Source: Pseudomonas sp. SST3
Lineage (GTDB): Bacteria; Pseudomonadota; Gammaproteobacteria; Pseudomonadales; Pseudomonadaceae
DNA: 64,000 nucleotides
Assembly (NCBI RefSeq): GCF_003325755.1
Contig: NZ_QORI02000021.1
Coordinates: 1-64,000, forward strand
Direction: 5' to 3'
Below, one piece after another: positions 56,021-64,000 of this stretch (position 1 is the first letter of the stretch; every line of letters starts with the position of its first letter). The translations under genes and the position numbers were made by a program. The notes beneath the pieces were generated by a model that had not been told where the DNA came from, did no database searches, and was given only the letters and a program-made list of their open reading frames with translations.

Positions 56021-56632
56021 ATGCTGACACGCGCAGGGCTGTCCCTGCTTTGCCTGAGCCTCGCGGCCTGCCAGAGCAGTAATCCTTACACCAGCGAATC
56101 CAATCCGATCCCGCCGGCGCCGCCGGTCGAGCAGGTGCAGTCGCCGACCTACCCGGCCGCACCGCGGGACTTTTCCAGCTATCAGAACTGGAGCTGGCGC
56201 AACCCGCCGGCTGGAACGGCTTCGCTCGCCGCCGAGGAGCTGCAGGACATGGTGTCCGGCGCCCTCGATCAACGCGGCCTGCGCCCGGCGCCCGAAGGCG
56301 CCAGGGGTGATGTGCAGATCAGTGCCAGCGCCAGCATGGAGACGCGGGTGCGGCAGGTCTACGATGACTATGGCACCCGCGTCGGCGCCGGTCGCTATGG
56401 CGGATACGGTCCCGGTTACGGCTCGGGCGTGGGTATCGGCGCCAGCGCGCCGTTGGTGCGCAACTACGAAGAGCAGGTCATCGCAGTGCGCATCGAAATG
56501 ATCGATAGCGCGTCCGGCCAGACCGTGTGGAGCAACCGCGCCGAAGCCCTTAGCGGCAGCAGCCAGGCCGAACGCAAAGACGCAGCACGCGATGCAGTGA
56601 ACCGCGCGCTCGCCGACTATCCGCCGCGCTGA
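56021..56632 (+). CDS. DUF4136 lipoprotein (first tandem copy)
   Basis: The 203-residue protein has a lipoprotein signal (LCLSLAAC) and a DUF4136 domain beginning APRDFSSYQNWSWRNPPAG. A glycine/tyrosine-rich stretch (YGGYGPGYGSGVGIG) interrupts the domain at about 130-145, which the second copy lacks. The end has TVWSNRAEALSGSSQAERKD and a C-terminal NRALADYPPR. The family's function is unknown. GGAGG lies upstream of the start. A related gene follows after 27 bases. Confidence 0.85.
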   Translation: MLTRAGLSLLCLSLAACQSSNPYTSESNPIPPAPPVEQVQSPTYPAAPRDFSSYQNWSWRNPPAGTASLAAEELQDMVSGALDQRGLRPAPEGARGDVQISASASMETRVRQVYDDYGTRVGAGRYGGYGPGYGSGVGIGASAPLVRNYEEQVIAVRIEMIDSASGQTVWSNRAEALSGSSQAERKDAARDAVNRALADYPPR

Positions 56633-56659
56633 TCGCGCGCCCCTGCGAGGAGAACCGCC

Positions 56660-57220
56660 ATGTTCCGCTCACTACTGATGCTTCCCTTGCTGGTGTTGCT
56701 GACCGCCTGCCAGACCACGCAGGTGCAGCGGGATTTCGATCCGCAGCGAGACTTTTCTGCCTATCGCAGCTGGAGCTGGAAAGAGCCGGCGCTGCAGTAC
56801 CGCCCGGATGACCCGCGCATCAAGAGCGACCTCACCGAGCAGCGCATTCGCAGCGCGATCAGCGAGCAACTGGATCAGCGTGGCCTTCGCCAAGCCCAGC
56901 CCGGCGCTCAGCCGGACGTGCTGATTCAGGCCTGGTTCATCATCGATGAGCGCAGCCAGCAGTACACCACCACCTCAATGAGCGCTTGGGGCAGTCCTTG
57001 GCATGGTTTCTGGGGCGGGCCAACCTTCGCCGATACACGGACCATCCATTACCAGGTCGGAACCCTGCAGATCGACTTCTATGATGCCGATGACGGCAAG
57101 CTGGTTTGGCGTGGCAGTGCCGAGCAGGTGCTGCGCAACGATCCCGGCGGCCCCCAGGAGCGCGCCGGGATGTTCCGTGAAACGGTCACCGAGGTACTTT
57201 CGCAATACCCACCGCAGTAG
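56660..57220 (+). CDS. DUF4136 lipoprotein (second tandem copy)
   Basis: This 186-residue lipoprotein (signal ending LLTAC) is a paralogue of the gene just upstream: both share DFSxYxxWSW near the start and end in a YPP motif (VLSQYPPQ here). DUF4136 proteins are cell-envelope lipoproteins of unknown role. The insert differs; here it is WGSPWHGFWGGPTFAD. CGAGGAG precedes the ATG. The two copies are probably co-transcribed. Confidence 0.85.
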   Translation: MFRSLLMLPLLVLLTACQTTQVQRDFDPQRDFSAYRSWSWKEPALQYRPDDPRIKSDLTEQRIRSAISEQLDQRGLRQAQPGAQPDVLIQAWFIIDERSQQYTTTSMSAWGSPWHGFWGGPTFADTRTIHYQVGTLQIDFYDADDGKLVWRGSAEQVLRNDPGGPQERAGMFRETVTEVLSQYPPQ

Positions 57221-57440
57221 AATGCGCTCCGTTCCGAACCCGGCCTGCCGCAGTGACGGGCTTCGGATTGCCAAAACGGCAATGCTTCGCCCCGAAAGCG
57301 GGCCTCCTGCGCTGAATCCGGCGTTTACCTTCTAACGGGTTGAGGCGCCTCGCGGCGAATTCGGCGCCTATAAACGATCTCTGACTCGCCGCAGCGATGA
57401 GCGGCGGGCGTTCTGTCTATTCAAACGGAGTAAAATTCGC

Positions 57441-57890
57441 ATGCCTGTCGTTGCCTGGTGGCTCCTTGTCCTGCCTTTGATTGCCGGGTCATTTCTGCCG
57501 CTGCAGGCTGGCATCAACGGGCAGGTCGCCAAACACCTGAACAGCGTTATGGGCGCAGCGCTGCTGTCCTTTGCAATCGGCACCGTGGCGCTGATCTGCG
57601 TGGTTTTGATCCAGCGAGACGTGCCTTCGCTTCAGGAATTGAAAAGCCTGAACTGGTGGCATTGGACGACCGGATTGCTGGGCTGCGTCTTCATCGCCAC
57701 CGCGGCTTTTGCCGGTCCGCGTATCGGCGCACTGCTGTTCATGGCGTTGGTGTTGGCAGGGCAGCTGGGCATGGCGCTGCTGCTCGATCACTTCGGCTGG
57801 GCGGGGTTCCGGCAGTCCTCGGTGTCCCTCGGCAAGATTGCCGGATTGCTGCTGATCTTCGGCGGCGTGTGGATGATCCGTCGCGGCTGA
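57441..57890 (+). CDS. DMT-type small membrane transporter (DUF606/YdcZ family)
   Basis: The 149-residue protein has five hydrophobic segments and belongs to the DUF606/YdcZ family, half-size relatives of the drug/metabolite transporters that probably act as dimers. FLPLQAGINGQVAKHLNSVMGAALL near the N-terminus is the family signature (20 residues: FLPLQAGINGQVAKHLNSVM). The substrate is unknown. CGGAG precedes the ATG by about 10 bases. It is convergent with the next gene. Confidence 0.85.
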   Translation: MPVVAWWLLVLPLIAGSFLPLQAGINGQVAKHLNSVMGAALLSFAIGTVALICVVLIQRDVPSLQELKSLNWWHWTTGLLGCVFIATAAFAGPRIGALLFMALVLAGQLGMALLLDHFGWAGFRQSSVSLGKIAGLLLIFGGVWMIRRG

Positions 57891-57910
57891 TGGCGACGGA
57901 TCGAGAGCGG

Positions 57911-58846
57911 CTACTTGCGCTCGAAGGCGTAGAACAGGTTGGGTTCGCTGACCAGGTAGAGATTCCCCCGCGCATCGAAGGTCATGCCCTCGGCCTGTGG
58001 CACGCTGTTTTTCAGCCCTGCGAAACCACTCCATAGCGAACGAAAGCTGACCATCTCACCCTGGCTGTCGAGCTCCAGCATCATCTTCGCTTCGTCGCTG
58101 AGCAGCACCAGGTGACCGGTGCGCTCGTCGTAATGCACCGAAGCCAGATCGCTGGCCATGTCCTTGTCTTCTATCCAGGCCTCGCGGTCGATGACTTTCA
58201 GGTTCAGCTGGCCGTGCAGGCTGGCCTTGATTCCCTGGATCTCGTAGAGCTTGCGCGGCGTATGCTCTTTGACCACGAACAGCCGGTCACCGGCGCGATC
58301 GTAGCCAAGCCCCTCGAAGCCGGCATTATCCCCTTCCCCCAACCCCAGGGAGACAGATGCATAGTCGTCACGCTGCAGCTCACCGGGCTCCGCCGGCACA
58401 GGCATGATCACGATTGTTTGGCTTCGCTCCTCGACGACAGCAAGCAGGTTGTCGCCCAGGTAGGTGATACCTTCGACGTCTTCGAATCCCTTCAACGGAT
58501 AGCGCGCAAGGAACCGGCCATCCTGGTCCAGCGCAATCAGTTCCTCGGGGTTGTTCACCACGGCCCACAGATGATTGCGACGCTCATCAAAGGTCAGCCC
58601 AGAGAGGTTGTTCGCAACCGATGCCACCGGCAACGCATCGACACGCACCTGGTATTCGGGCAACCACAGGCTGCGTGACTCCCAACGGCTCTCATTCCAG
58701 GCCGATTGCACCGAGTAGAAGAGTCTTTCATCAAGATGAAGGGCGGCAGCGGCATAGAACGAACCGGCAACCAGCATACCCAGCGCCCAGAGTCGGGGGC
58801 GCGTACCCGACAACCACTGTGATCGCAGCTCGGTAACAATCGACAT
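57911..58846 (-). CDS. SdiA-regulated domain (YjiK-like) membrane-anchored beta-propeller protein
   Basis: The 311-residue product has an N-terminal membrane helix (LWALGMLVAGSFYAAAAL) and a six-bladed-propeller-like SdiA-regulated domain (NNLSGLTFDERRNHLWAVVN, FEDVEGITYLGDNLLAVVEE, GFEGLGYDRAGDRLFVVKE). YjiK-type proteins have no established function. It is convergent with the DUF606 gene, with 20 bases between stops. A GC-rich hairpin (58940-58960) lies upstream. Confidence 0.82.
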   Translation of the reverse strand: MSIVTELRSQWLSGTRPRLWALGMLVAGSFYAAAALHLDERLFYSVQSAWNESRWESRSLWLPEYQVRVDALPVASVANNLSGLTFDERRNHLWAVVNNPEELIALDQDGRFLARYPLKGFEDVEGITYLGDNLLAVVEERSQTIVIMPVPAEPGELQRDDYASVSLGLGEGDNAGFEGLGYDRAGDRLFVVKEHTPRKLYEIQGIKASLHGQLNLKVIDREAWIEDKDMASDLASVHYDERTGHLVLLSDEAKMMLELDSQGEMVSFRSLWSGFAGLKNSVPQAEGMTFDARGNLYLVSEPNLFYAFERK

Positions 58847-59056
58847 GGATTTATCTCATCAGAACAACGGCACACAGCCTGCTCGGGAAGGATTGCAATT
58901 GCATGACGGCGATGAGCCGGTGCCGACAGCCTTGTACTGACCCGCCCGCCACACGCGGGTTCAATCGATCATGGGAACTGCCAGGCGGATTGATAGCCCA
59001 ATGCCCCAAGGAAACGGCTGCGCCTGCAGCCTCGGATCGTATAGCAGGAGAGCAAC

Positions 59057-59350
59057 ATGCGGGTGGAAGGCTTTTTCGAATGGTTGGGCCAGGCGCTCGG
59101 CACGGTGATTCGGTACATCGTCGATGCGTTGAGCGGCTTCTTCGGATTGTTTGCCGATGCCGGTGCCAACTTTCTCGGGGGCCTGTCGCGGACCCTGGGC
59201 ATGGACCGCTCGCTGATCAGCCTGATTGCCTTGGCGATCGGCCTGATGCTGCTGATTGGCGCCTTCCGTGCGTTCTTCCGGCGCTCGTTCATCGCCGGGG
59301 TGATCTATCTGTTTCTGGGGCTCTGGTTGCTGAGCTGGCTGATTCACTGA
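59057..59350 (+). CDS. Small membrane protein of unknown function
   Basis: I do not recognise this 97-residue product. An amphipathic N-terminal part (VEGFFEWLGQALGTVIRYIV) is followed by a glycine-containing segment and two strong membrane helices: LISLIALAIGLMLLIGAF and SFIAGVIYLFLGLWLLSWL, with an arginine-rich loop (FRAFFRRSF) between. CAGGAG precedes the ATG. It stands alone between the SdiA-regulated gene and the MATE gene. Confidence 0.7.
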   Translation: MRVEGFFEWLGQALGTVIRYIVDALSGFFGLFADAGANFLGGLSRTLGMDRSLISLIALAIGLMLLIGAFRAFFRRSFIAGVIYLFLGLWLLSWLIH

Positions 59351-59482
59351 TTCGTAGCTGGTAGCCGCCCGGTGCCACGCTCTGACCTGTACCACATGCC
59401 CGCCTTCGGCGCACATGCGTCGCGCTTGGGCTGATTTCAGGACGACCGCGACGTATCATGCCCGGCTGTCTTGGAGTTTTAC

Positions 59483-60862
59483 ATGTCACGGCTACTGCTT
59501 GCCTGGCGGCACGCCCCCACCCATAAACGGGTCTGGGGGCTCGCTGCACCAATGATCCTGTCCAATCTGTCCGTGCCGCTGGTGGCCCTGGTCGACAGTG
59601 CCGTGATCGGTCATCTGCCGCATGCCCATCAACTGGCCTCGGTCGCAGTGGGCGGCAGCCTTTACACCCTGCTGGTCTGGGTCATGGGCTTTCTACGCAT
59701 GGGCACCACCGGTTTCGCGGCGCAAGCGGCCGGACGCGAAGATGGCGGTGCGCTGCGCCAGGTGCTGCTACAAGGGTTGCTGTTGGCAATTGCCTTCGCC
59801 CTGTTGCTGAGCCTCGTCGCATTGCCGCTCAAGGGCTACGCGTTGCAGCTGATGCAACCCTCGGCGGAACTCGATGCGCTCACCGAAAGCTATTTCCATA
59901 CGCGCCTGTTCGGCCTGCCCGCCGCCCTGGCGAATCTAGCCCTGATCGGCTGGTTTCTAGGGACCCAAAACGCTCGTGCACCGCTGGCCATTCTGCTCAC
60001 CACTAACCTGACCAACGTCGCGCTGGACCTGTGGTTCGTCATCGGCCTGGACTGGGGGGTGGCCGGTGCCGCGCGCGCTTCGGTGATTGCCGAATGGAGC
60101 GGCGTGCTCGTCGGCCTGACGCTGACCCGCGGAGCCCTGTTGCGCTATTCCGGCCGACTGGATCGCCATGCGATGCGCCGTTGGGCCAACTGGAAGCCGT
60201 TGATGTCGGTCAATCGGGATATTTTCCTGCGCTCGCTGGCGCTGCAGTTGGTGTTTTTCCTGGTCACGGTGCAAGGCACGCGGCTGGGTGATGCCACGGT
60301 CGCTGCCAACGCGCTGCTGCTCAATGGCCTGATGCTCACCGCCCACGCACTGGATGGGCTGGCTCATGCGGTGGAAGCCTTGAGCGGTCATGCCATCGGT
60401 GCGCAGAACCGCACCGAGCTGCGCCGGATCCTGACAGTCGCCGGAGGCTGGTCACTGCTCGCCAGCCTAGCCTTCGGCCTGTTCTTCCTACTCGGCGGCG
60501 AGCTGTTCATCAGCCTTCAAACCGACATCCCCGCAGTACGCGAAACGGCCATCGCCTACCTGCCTTATCTGGCGGCGCTGCCGCTGGTGGCCGTCTGGAG
60601 CTATCTGCTCGATGGCCTGTTCATCGGGGCCACCCGCGCGCGGGAAATGCGCAACGCGATGCTGCTGGCGGTGCTGATTTCGCTACCATTGGGCTGGCTG
60701 CTGCGCGCATTGGGCAATCACGGATTGTGGTTGGCCTTTCTCGCCTTCATGCTGCTGCGGGGTATCTGTCTCGGCAGCATCGCCCGACGCCTGCAGCACC
60801 AGCAGCAATGGTTCCGCTCGACCCATGCCGCCGCCGTAGCAACCCCACCGAAAGGACACTGA
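59483..60862 (+). CDS. MATE family efflux transporter (DinF-like)
   Basis: The 459-residue protein has about 12 membrane helices in two related halves. GLAAPMILSNLSVPLVALVD at the N-terminus and GHAIGAQNRTELRRI in the second half are typical of the DinF branch of the MATE family, Na+ or H+ coupled exporters of cationic compounds. TTGGAG precedes the start at 59483. The DUF2214 gene begins two bases after the stop, so the two are transcribed together. Confidence 0.9.
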   Translation: MSRLLLAWRHAPTHKRVWGLAAPMILSNLSVPLVALVDSAVIGHLPHAHQLASVAVGGSLYTLLVWVMGFLRMGTTGFAAQAAGREDGGALRQVLLQGLLLAIAFALLLSLVALPLKGYALQLMQPSAELDALTESYFHTRLFGLPAALANLALIGWFLGTQNARAPLAILLTTNLTNVALDLWFVIGLDWGVAGAARASVIAEWSGVLVGLTLTRGALLRYSGRLDRHAMRRWANWKPLMSVNRDIFLRSLALQLVFFLVTVQGTRLGDATVAANALLLNGLMLTAHALDGLAHAVEALSGHAIGAQNRTELRRILTVAGGWSLLASLAFGLFFLLGGELFISLQTDIPAVRETAIAYLPYLAALPLVAVWSYLLDGLFIGATRAREMRNAMLLAVLISLPLGWLLRALGNHGLWLAFLAFMLLRGICLGSIARRLQHQQQWFRSTHAAAVATPPKGH

Positions 60863-60864
60863 AA

Positions 60865-61323
60865 ATGGCCTACGCCGTCGCCGCCTACCTACATTTTGTG
60901 GCGATCCTCCTGCTCTTCGCCTTGCTGGCACTGGAGCACCAGTTGTTCAGCCAGCCGCTGGATTTCAAGCGAGCGCGCAGCCTGTTCCGCACCGATATCG
61001 CGTTCGGCATCGTCGCCGGCCTGGTGCTGATCACCGGCCTCGCCCGTGCCATGCGCTATGGCAAGGGCATGGACTACTACCTCAACAACAGTTTCTTTCA
61101 CGCCAAGATCACGCTGTTCGTGGTCGTCGCGTTATTGTCCATCTACCCGACGGTAACCTTTCTCAAGTGGCGTCCGGCCCTGAAAGCCGGCCAGGCCCCA
61201 ACCATCAGCCCGGCCAGTGCGCGCTGGGTCCGGCTGATCATTCGCGTCGAGCTGCTCGCGCTGCTGCTGATTCCTCTGTTCGCGACACTGATGGCACGGG
61301 GGTTCGGAGTAATTCCGCTGTAG
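60865..61323 (+). CDS. DUF2214 membrane protein
   Basis: The 152-residue protein has four membrane helices and the conserved His/Glu pattern of the DUF2214 family (AAYLHFVAILLLFALLALEH, FFHAKITLFVVVALLS), which resembles haem-binding membrane proteins of the CopD/HemJ type. No function is established. AAAGGA precedes the ATG, which lies two bases after the MATE stop. Confidence 0.85.
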   Translation: MAYAVAAYLHFVAILLLFALLALEHQLFSQPLDFKRARSLFRTDIAFGIVAGLVLITGLARAMRYGKGMDYYLNNSFFHAKITLFVVVALLSIYPTVTFLKWRPALKAGQAPTISPASARWVRLIIRVELLALLLIPLFATLMARGFGVIPL

Positions 61324-61455
61324 AACGGTGTCGCGAACGCCCCGTCCAGCAGCACGCCGCCCCGCGCACAGCGGTAGCGGCGACCTGAAAACACCACTTC
61401 TACGCCACTGATAGGCTTCGCCCCGGCATGATGCCGGAGCGTCCAGCCGTATCCA

Positions 61456-62868
61456 TCAGCGCCAGATGTTGTTGTTGATCTTCGCCTTCAGCTCCGGGTA
61501 ATCCGCCGCCTTGAAGGTTGGTACTTGGCCCGCCTTGATCTGCGTCATGTAGTCCTTGGTGAGCTTCACCACCGTCCCCGAGAGCAGCACGATGGCGATC
61601 AGGTTGATCGTCGCCATCAGGCCCATGGAGGCATCGGCGGCGTTGAACACGGTGGTCACCGCCTCGTAAGCGCCCCAGATAACCATGCCCAATGCCGCCA
61701 GACGCAGCAGAGTGAGCCCGAGCTTGTTGCCCGCGCCGAGGAAGATCAGCGCATTCTCGGCATAGGTGTAATTGGCGACGATCGAGGTGAAGGCGAAGAA
61801 CAGGATCGCGACGGCTATGAAATAGGTTCCGGCTACGCCGATATGGCTCTCCATCGCCTGCTGAGTGAGCTGTGTGCCGGTCACGCCCGAGCCCGGCTCC
61901 AGCACGCCCGCGAGCAGGATCATCACCGCCGTAGCGGTGCAGATGACAATGGTGTCGATGAACACGCCCATCGACTGCACCAGCCCCTGCGAGGAAGGAT
62001 GATGCGGCGCAGGTGTAGCGGTCGCCGCGACGTTCGGCGCGGAGCCCATGCCCGCCTCGTTGGAGAACAAGCCGCGCTTGATGCCGTTGAGCATCGCCGC
62101 CGTCACCGAGCCCGCCACACCGCCGGCAGCCTCCTCGAGACCGAAGGCGCTGCGGATGATGGTCATCAGCACACCAGGCACTTCGGTAATGTTCATCACC
62201 AGCACCACCAGAGCCATCAGCACATAGAGACCGGCCATCAGCGGTACCACCAGTTCGGCAAACCGTGCAACGGAACGCAGCCCGCCGAAGATCACCGCCC
62301 CCGCCAGTATCGCGACAGCGATGCCCACCCACAGCTTGGGAATGCCGAACGCGCCTTCCATCGCATCCGCAATCGAGTTGGCTTGCACGGCGTTGAACAC
62401 CAGCCCGAAGGAGATGATCAGCGCAACGGAAAACACCGCACCGGCCCACGGCGCCTTCAGGCCCTTGGCGATGTAGAACGCCGGACCGCCACGATACTGG
62501 CCCTCGCCATCGCGCACCTTGTAGAGCTGAGCCAGCGAACTCTCGGCGTAGGCCGTCGCCATCCCCACCAGCGCCACCATCCACATCCAGAAGATCGCCC
62601 CGGCGCCACCGAGATACAGTGCGACCGCCACGCCCGCCAGGTTGCCGGTACCCACCCGCGAAGCAAGGCTGGTACACAGCGCCTGGAATGGCGAGATACC
62701 GGACGCATCGCTCTGCCGTGCGCCTCTGATGGCCCGCACCATCTCGCCGAAATGCAGAAACTGCAGGAAGCCCAGGCGGACGGTGAAAAACACACCGACC
62801 GCCAGCAGGCCATAGATAAGTACGTAGCCCCAGAAGATGGTGTTGAGGAAGTCGATGATTGCGGTCAT
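61456..62868 (-). CDS. Alanine/glycine:cation symporter (AGCS family)
   Basis: This 470-residue sodium-coupled symporter has about 11 membrane helices. Family motifs include GTGNLAGVAVALYLGGAGAI, GSAPNVAATATPAPHHPSSQ (substrate-loop region) and GLFSNEAGMGSAP. It probably imports alanine or glycine. It is divergent from the NYN-domain gene. Confidence 0.92.
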   Translation of the reverse strand: MTAIIDFLNTIFWGYVLIYGLLAVGVFFTVRLGFLQFLHFGEMVRAIRGARQSDASGISPFQALCTSLASRVGTGNLAGVAVALYLGGAGAIFWMWMVALVGMATAYAESSLAQLYKVRDGEGQYRGGPAFYIAKGLKAPWAGAVFSVALIISFGLVFNAVQANSIADAMEGAFGIPKLWVGIAVAILAGAVIFGGLRSVARFAELVVPLMAGLYVLMALVVLVMNITEVPGVLMTIIRSAFGLEEAAGGVAGSVTAAMLNGIKRGLFSNEAGMGSAPNVAATATPAPHHPSSQGLVQSMGVFIDTIVICTATAVMILLAGVLEPGSGVTGTQLTQQAMESHIGVAGTYFIAVAILFFAFTSIVANYTYAENALIFLGAGNKLGLTLLRLAALGMVIWGAYEAVTTVFNAADASMGLMATINLIAIVLLSGTVVKLTKDYMTQIKAGQVPTFKAADYPELKAKINNNIWR

Positions 62869-63069
62869 GTAGGCGCCTTTTCGTGAGGGACGTAAGGGTA
62901 CTGCTTACTCTAGCCGCTAAGCAGGCCTGCACCAGCCGCAGCGCGTCTAGCAGACGGACGCAATCTCCGAACCGACTCGGCCGCAAGGGTTCAATCGAAA
63001 CGGCCGGCGCTATAGCACTGCGGCTGCAACTGGCGTTATGGTCGGTACACCTCCCTCCAAGGACGAACC

Positions 63070-63900
63070 ATGGCCGCGAAGCCCAGCAACACCCGTCAGC
63101 AGATCCATCTCGCCGTGCTCATCGACGCCGACAACGCGCCCGCCGCCATCGTTGAAGGGTTGTTCGAAGAAATCGCCAAGTACGGCGTCGCCAGCGTCAA
63201 GCGCATCTACGGCGACTGGACCAAACCCAACCTGGGCAGCTGGAAAAAGGTACTGCTCGATTACTCCATCCAGCCGATCCAGCAGTTCGCCTATACCTCG
63301 GGCAAGAACGCCACCGACAGTTCGCTGATCATTGATGCCATGGATCTGCTCTATACCCGGCGTTTCGATGGCTTCTGCCTGGTTTCCAGCGACAGCGACT
63401 TCACCCGCCTGGCCGCGCGTCTGCGCGAGGAAGGCCTGACCGTCTACGGTTTCGGCGAACAGAAGACGCCCTCGCCCTTCGTCTCCGCCTGCGACAAGTT
63501 CATCTACACCGAAATCCTCCGTGCCGATGCACCCAAAACGTCACAGGAGCCGCCGATCAATGGAGAAAAGCCGTCGGTACAGATCACGACTGACGATACC
63601 AAGGAAGACACCAAGACCACCGACAAGAGCGTTCAGGTCAAATCACAGAAGGTCCCGGTGGACTTCATCGCCAAGGTGCTCGCCGACATAGCCGATGATG
63701 AAGATGACTGGGTCCAGCTCGGCGAGCTTGGTTCCAATATCAGCAAACTCCGCCCCGCCTTCGACCCCCGGCTCTACGGGTTCAAGAAACTCAGCGACCT
63801 GATCAAATCCCAGCCAAAACGCTTCGAACTCGAAGCTCGCGGCACCACATCCACCGGCGGCAAGTCGCTCTATGCGCGCAATATCAAAGCGGCCAGATAG
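63070..63900 (+). CDS. NYN-domain protein with C-terminal OST-HTH/LOTUS domain
   Basis: The 276-residue protein has a PIN-like NYN nuclease domain at the N-terminus with the acidic catalytic positions in place: AVLIDADNAPAA, GKNATDSSLIIDAMDLLY and CLVSSDSDFTRLA. A charged linker (about 165-195) follows, then an OST-HTH/LOTUS-like domain (VPVDFIAKVLADIADDEDDW, LYGFKKLSDLIKSQPKRFEL) that in other proteins binds RNA. It is likely an RNA-processing enzyme; the target is unknown. The CCAAGG before the ATG is a weak binding site. The last 100 bases of the window hold no gene. Confidence 0.88.
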   Translation: MAAKPSNTRQQIHLAVLIDADNAPAAIVEGLFEEIAKYGVASVKRIYGDWTKPNLGSWKKVLLDYSIQPIQQFAYTSGKNATDSSLIIDAMDLLYTRRFDGFCLVSSDSDFTRLAARLREEGLTVYGFGEQKTPSPFVSACDKFIYTEILRADAPKTSQEPPINGEKPSVQITTDDTKEDTKTTDKSVQVKSQKVPVDFIAKVLADIADDEDDWVQLGELGSNISKLRPAFDPRLYGFKKLSDLIKSQPKRFELEARGTTSTGGKSLYARNIKAAR

Positions 63901-64000
63901 CGAGACGACGCAATGCGAAATGATGTGTCCATTATTTTGCAATCAATCCATACGACGAGAATCGAACCCATCCCCCTCGAACCCTTCTAAGCAGGCATCG

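Overview
The window is a 64 kb piece of a GC-rich gammaproteobacterial chromosome, almost certainly a pseudomonad of the Pseudomonas stutzeri (Stutzerimonas) type. The evidence is the order lptA-lptB-rpoN-hpf-ptsN-rapZ-ptsO, the tldD/pmbA/yjgA, yhdP-rng-maf-mreDCB and gatCAB blocks, a RoxSR two-component pair, the EIIA-HPr-EI fusion FruB with a divergent FruR, a periplasmic PQQ glucose dehydrogenase, and GAGC(G/C)AGCTTGCT(C/G)GC-type REP sequences beside a RAYT transposase. I see no rRNA, tRNA, prophage, CRISPR array or defence island; most of the window is core genome.

Layout. 1-4850: LPS export, sigma-54 and nitrogen-PTS cluster, plus strand. 5000-9360: the TldD/PmbA proteolytic pair, yjgA and a nitrilase. 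9400-18075: yhdP, RNase G, Maf and MreBCD, minus strand. 18390-21600: gatCAB, where gatA has lost its normal stop. 21770-24390: an RlpA-like lipoprotein and two tandem Ca2+/Na+-type exchangers. 24460-26230: bactofilin, coiled-coil membrane protein and M23 peptidase. 26400-30410: a 270-bp MITE-like element, an AEC transporter, RoxR/RoxS and a SIMPL protein. 30700-36860: TonB-dependent receptor, PepSY, DUF2271, DUF4198 and flavoprotein reductase, a probable Fur-controlled metal uptake and reduction operon. 36865-38240: remnant of a second receptor, then ornithine decarboxylase. 38760-41370: prfC, a RAYT and its REP cluster. 41370-47900: extracellular nuclease and PhoD phosphatase behind a plausible Pho box, then glucose dehydrogenase. 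48000-54770: the fructose PTS operon with FruR. 54950-63900: MazG-like hydrolase, CmoM, two DUF4136 lipoproteins, several transporters and a NYN/LOTUS protein.

The least expected signals lie between genes. (i) A 270-bp element with about 21-bp terminal inverted repeats is bounded by CTAG, and its CTAG overlaps the TAG stop codon of the AEC gene. A decayed relative sits in the same way on the ptsN stop codon. (ii) Two arrays of the heptamer GCTGGAA (9 and 6 copies) lie at gene boundaries near a looser AGCTTCAAGC-type repeat family. (iii) A RAYT gene is enclosed by two flavours of REP. (iv) gatA appears to have lost one T at its end and reads on into gatB. Gene starts were chosen from ribosome binding sites and family N-termini and could be off by a few codons.
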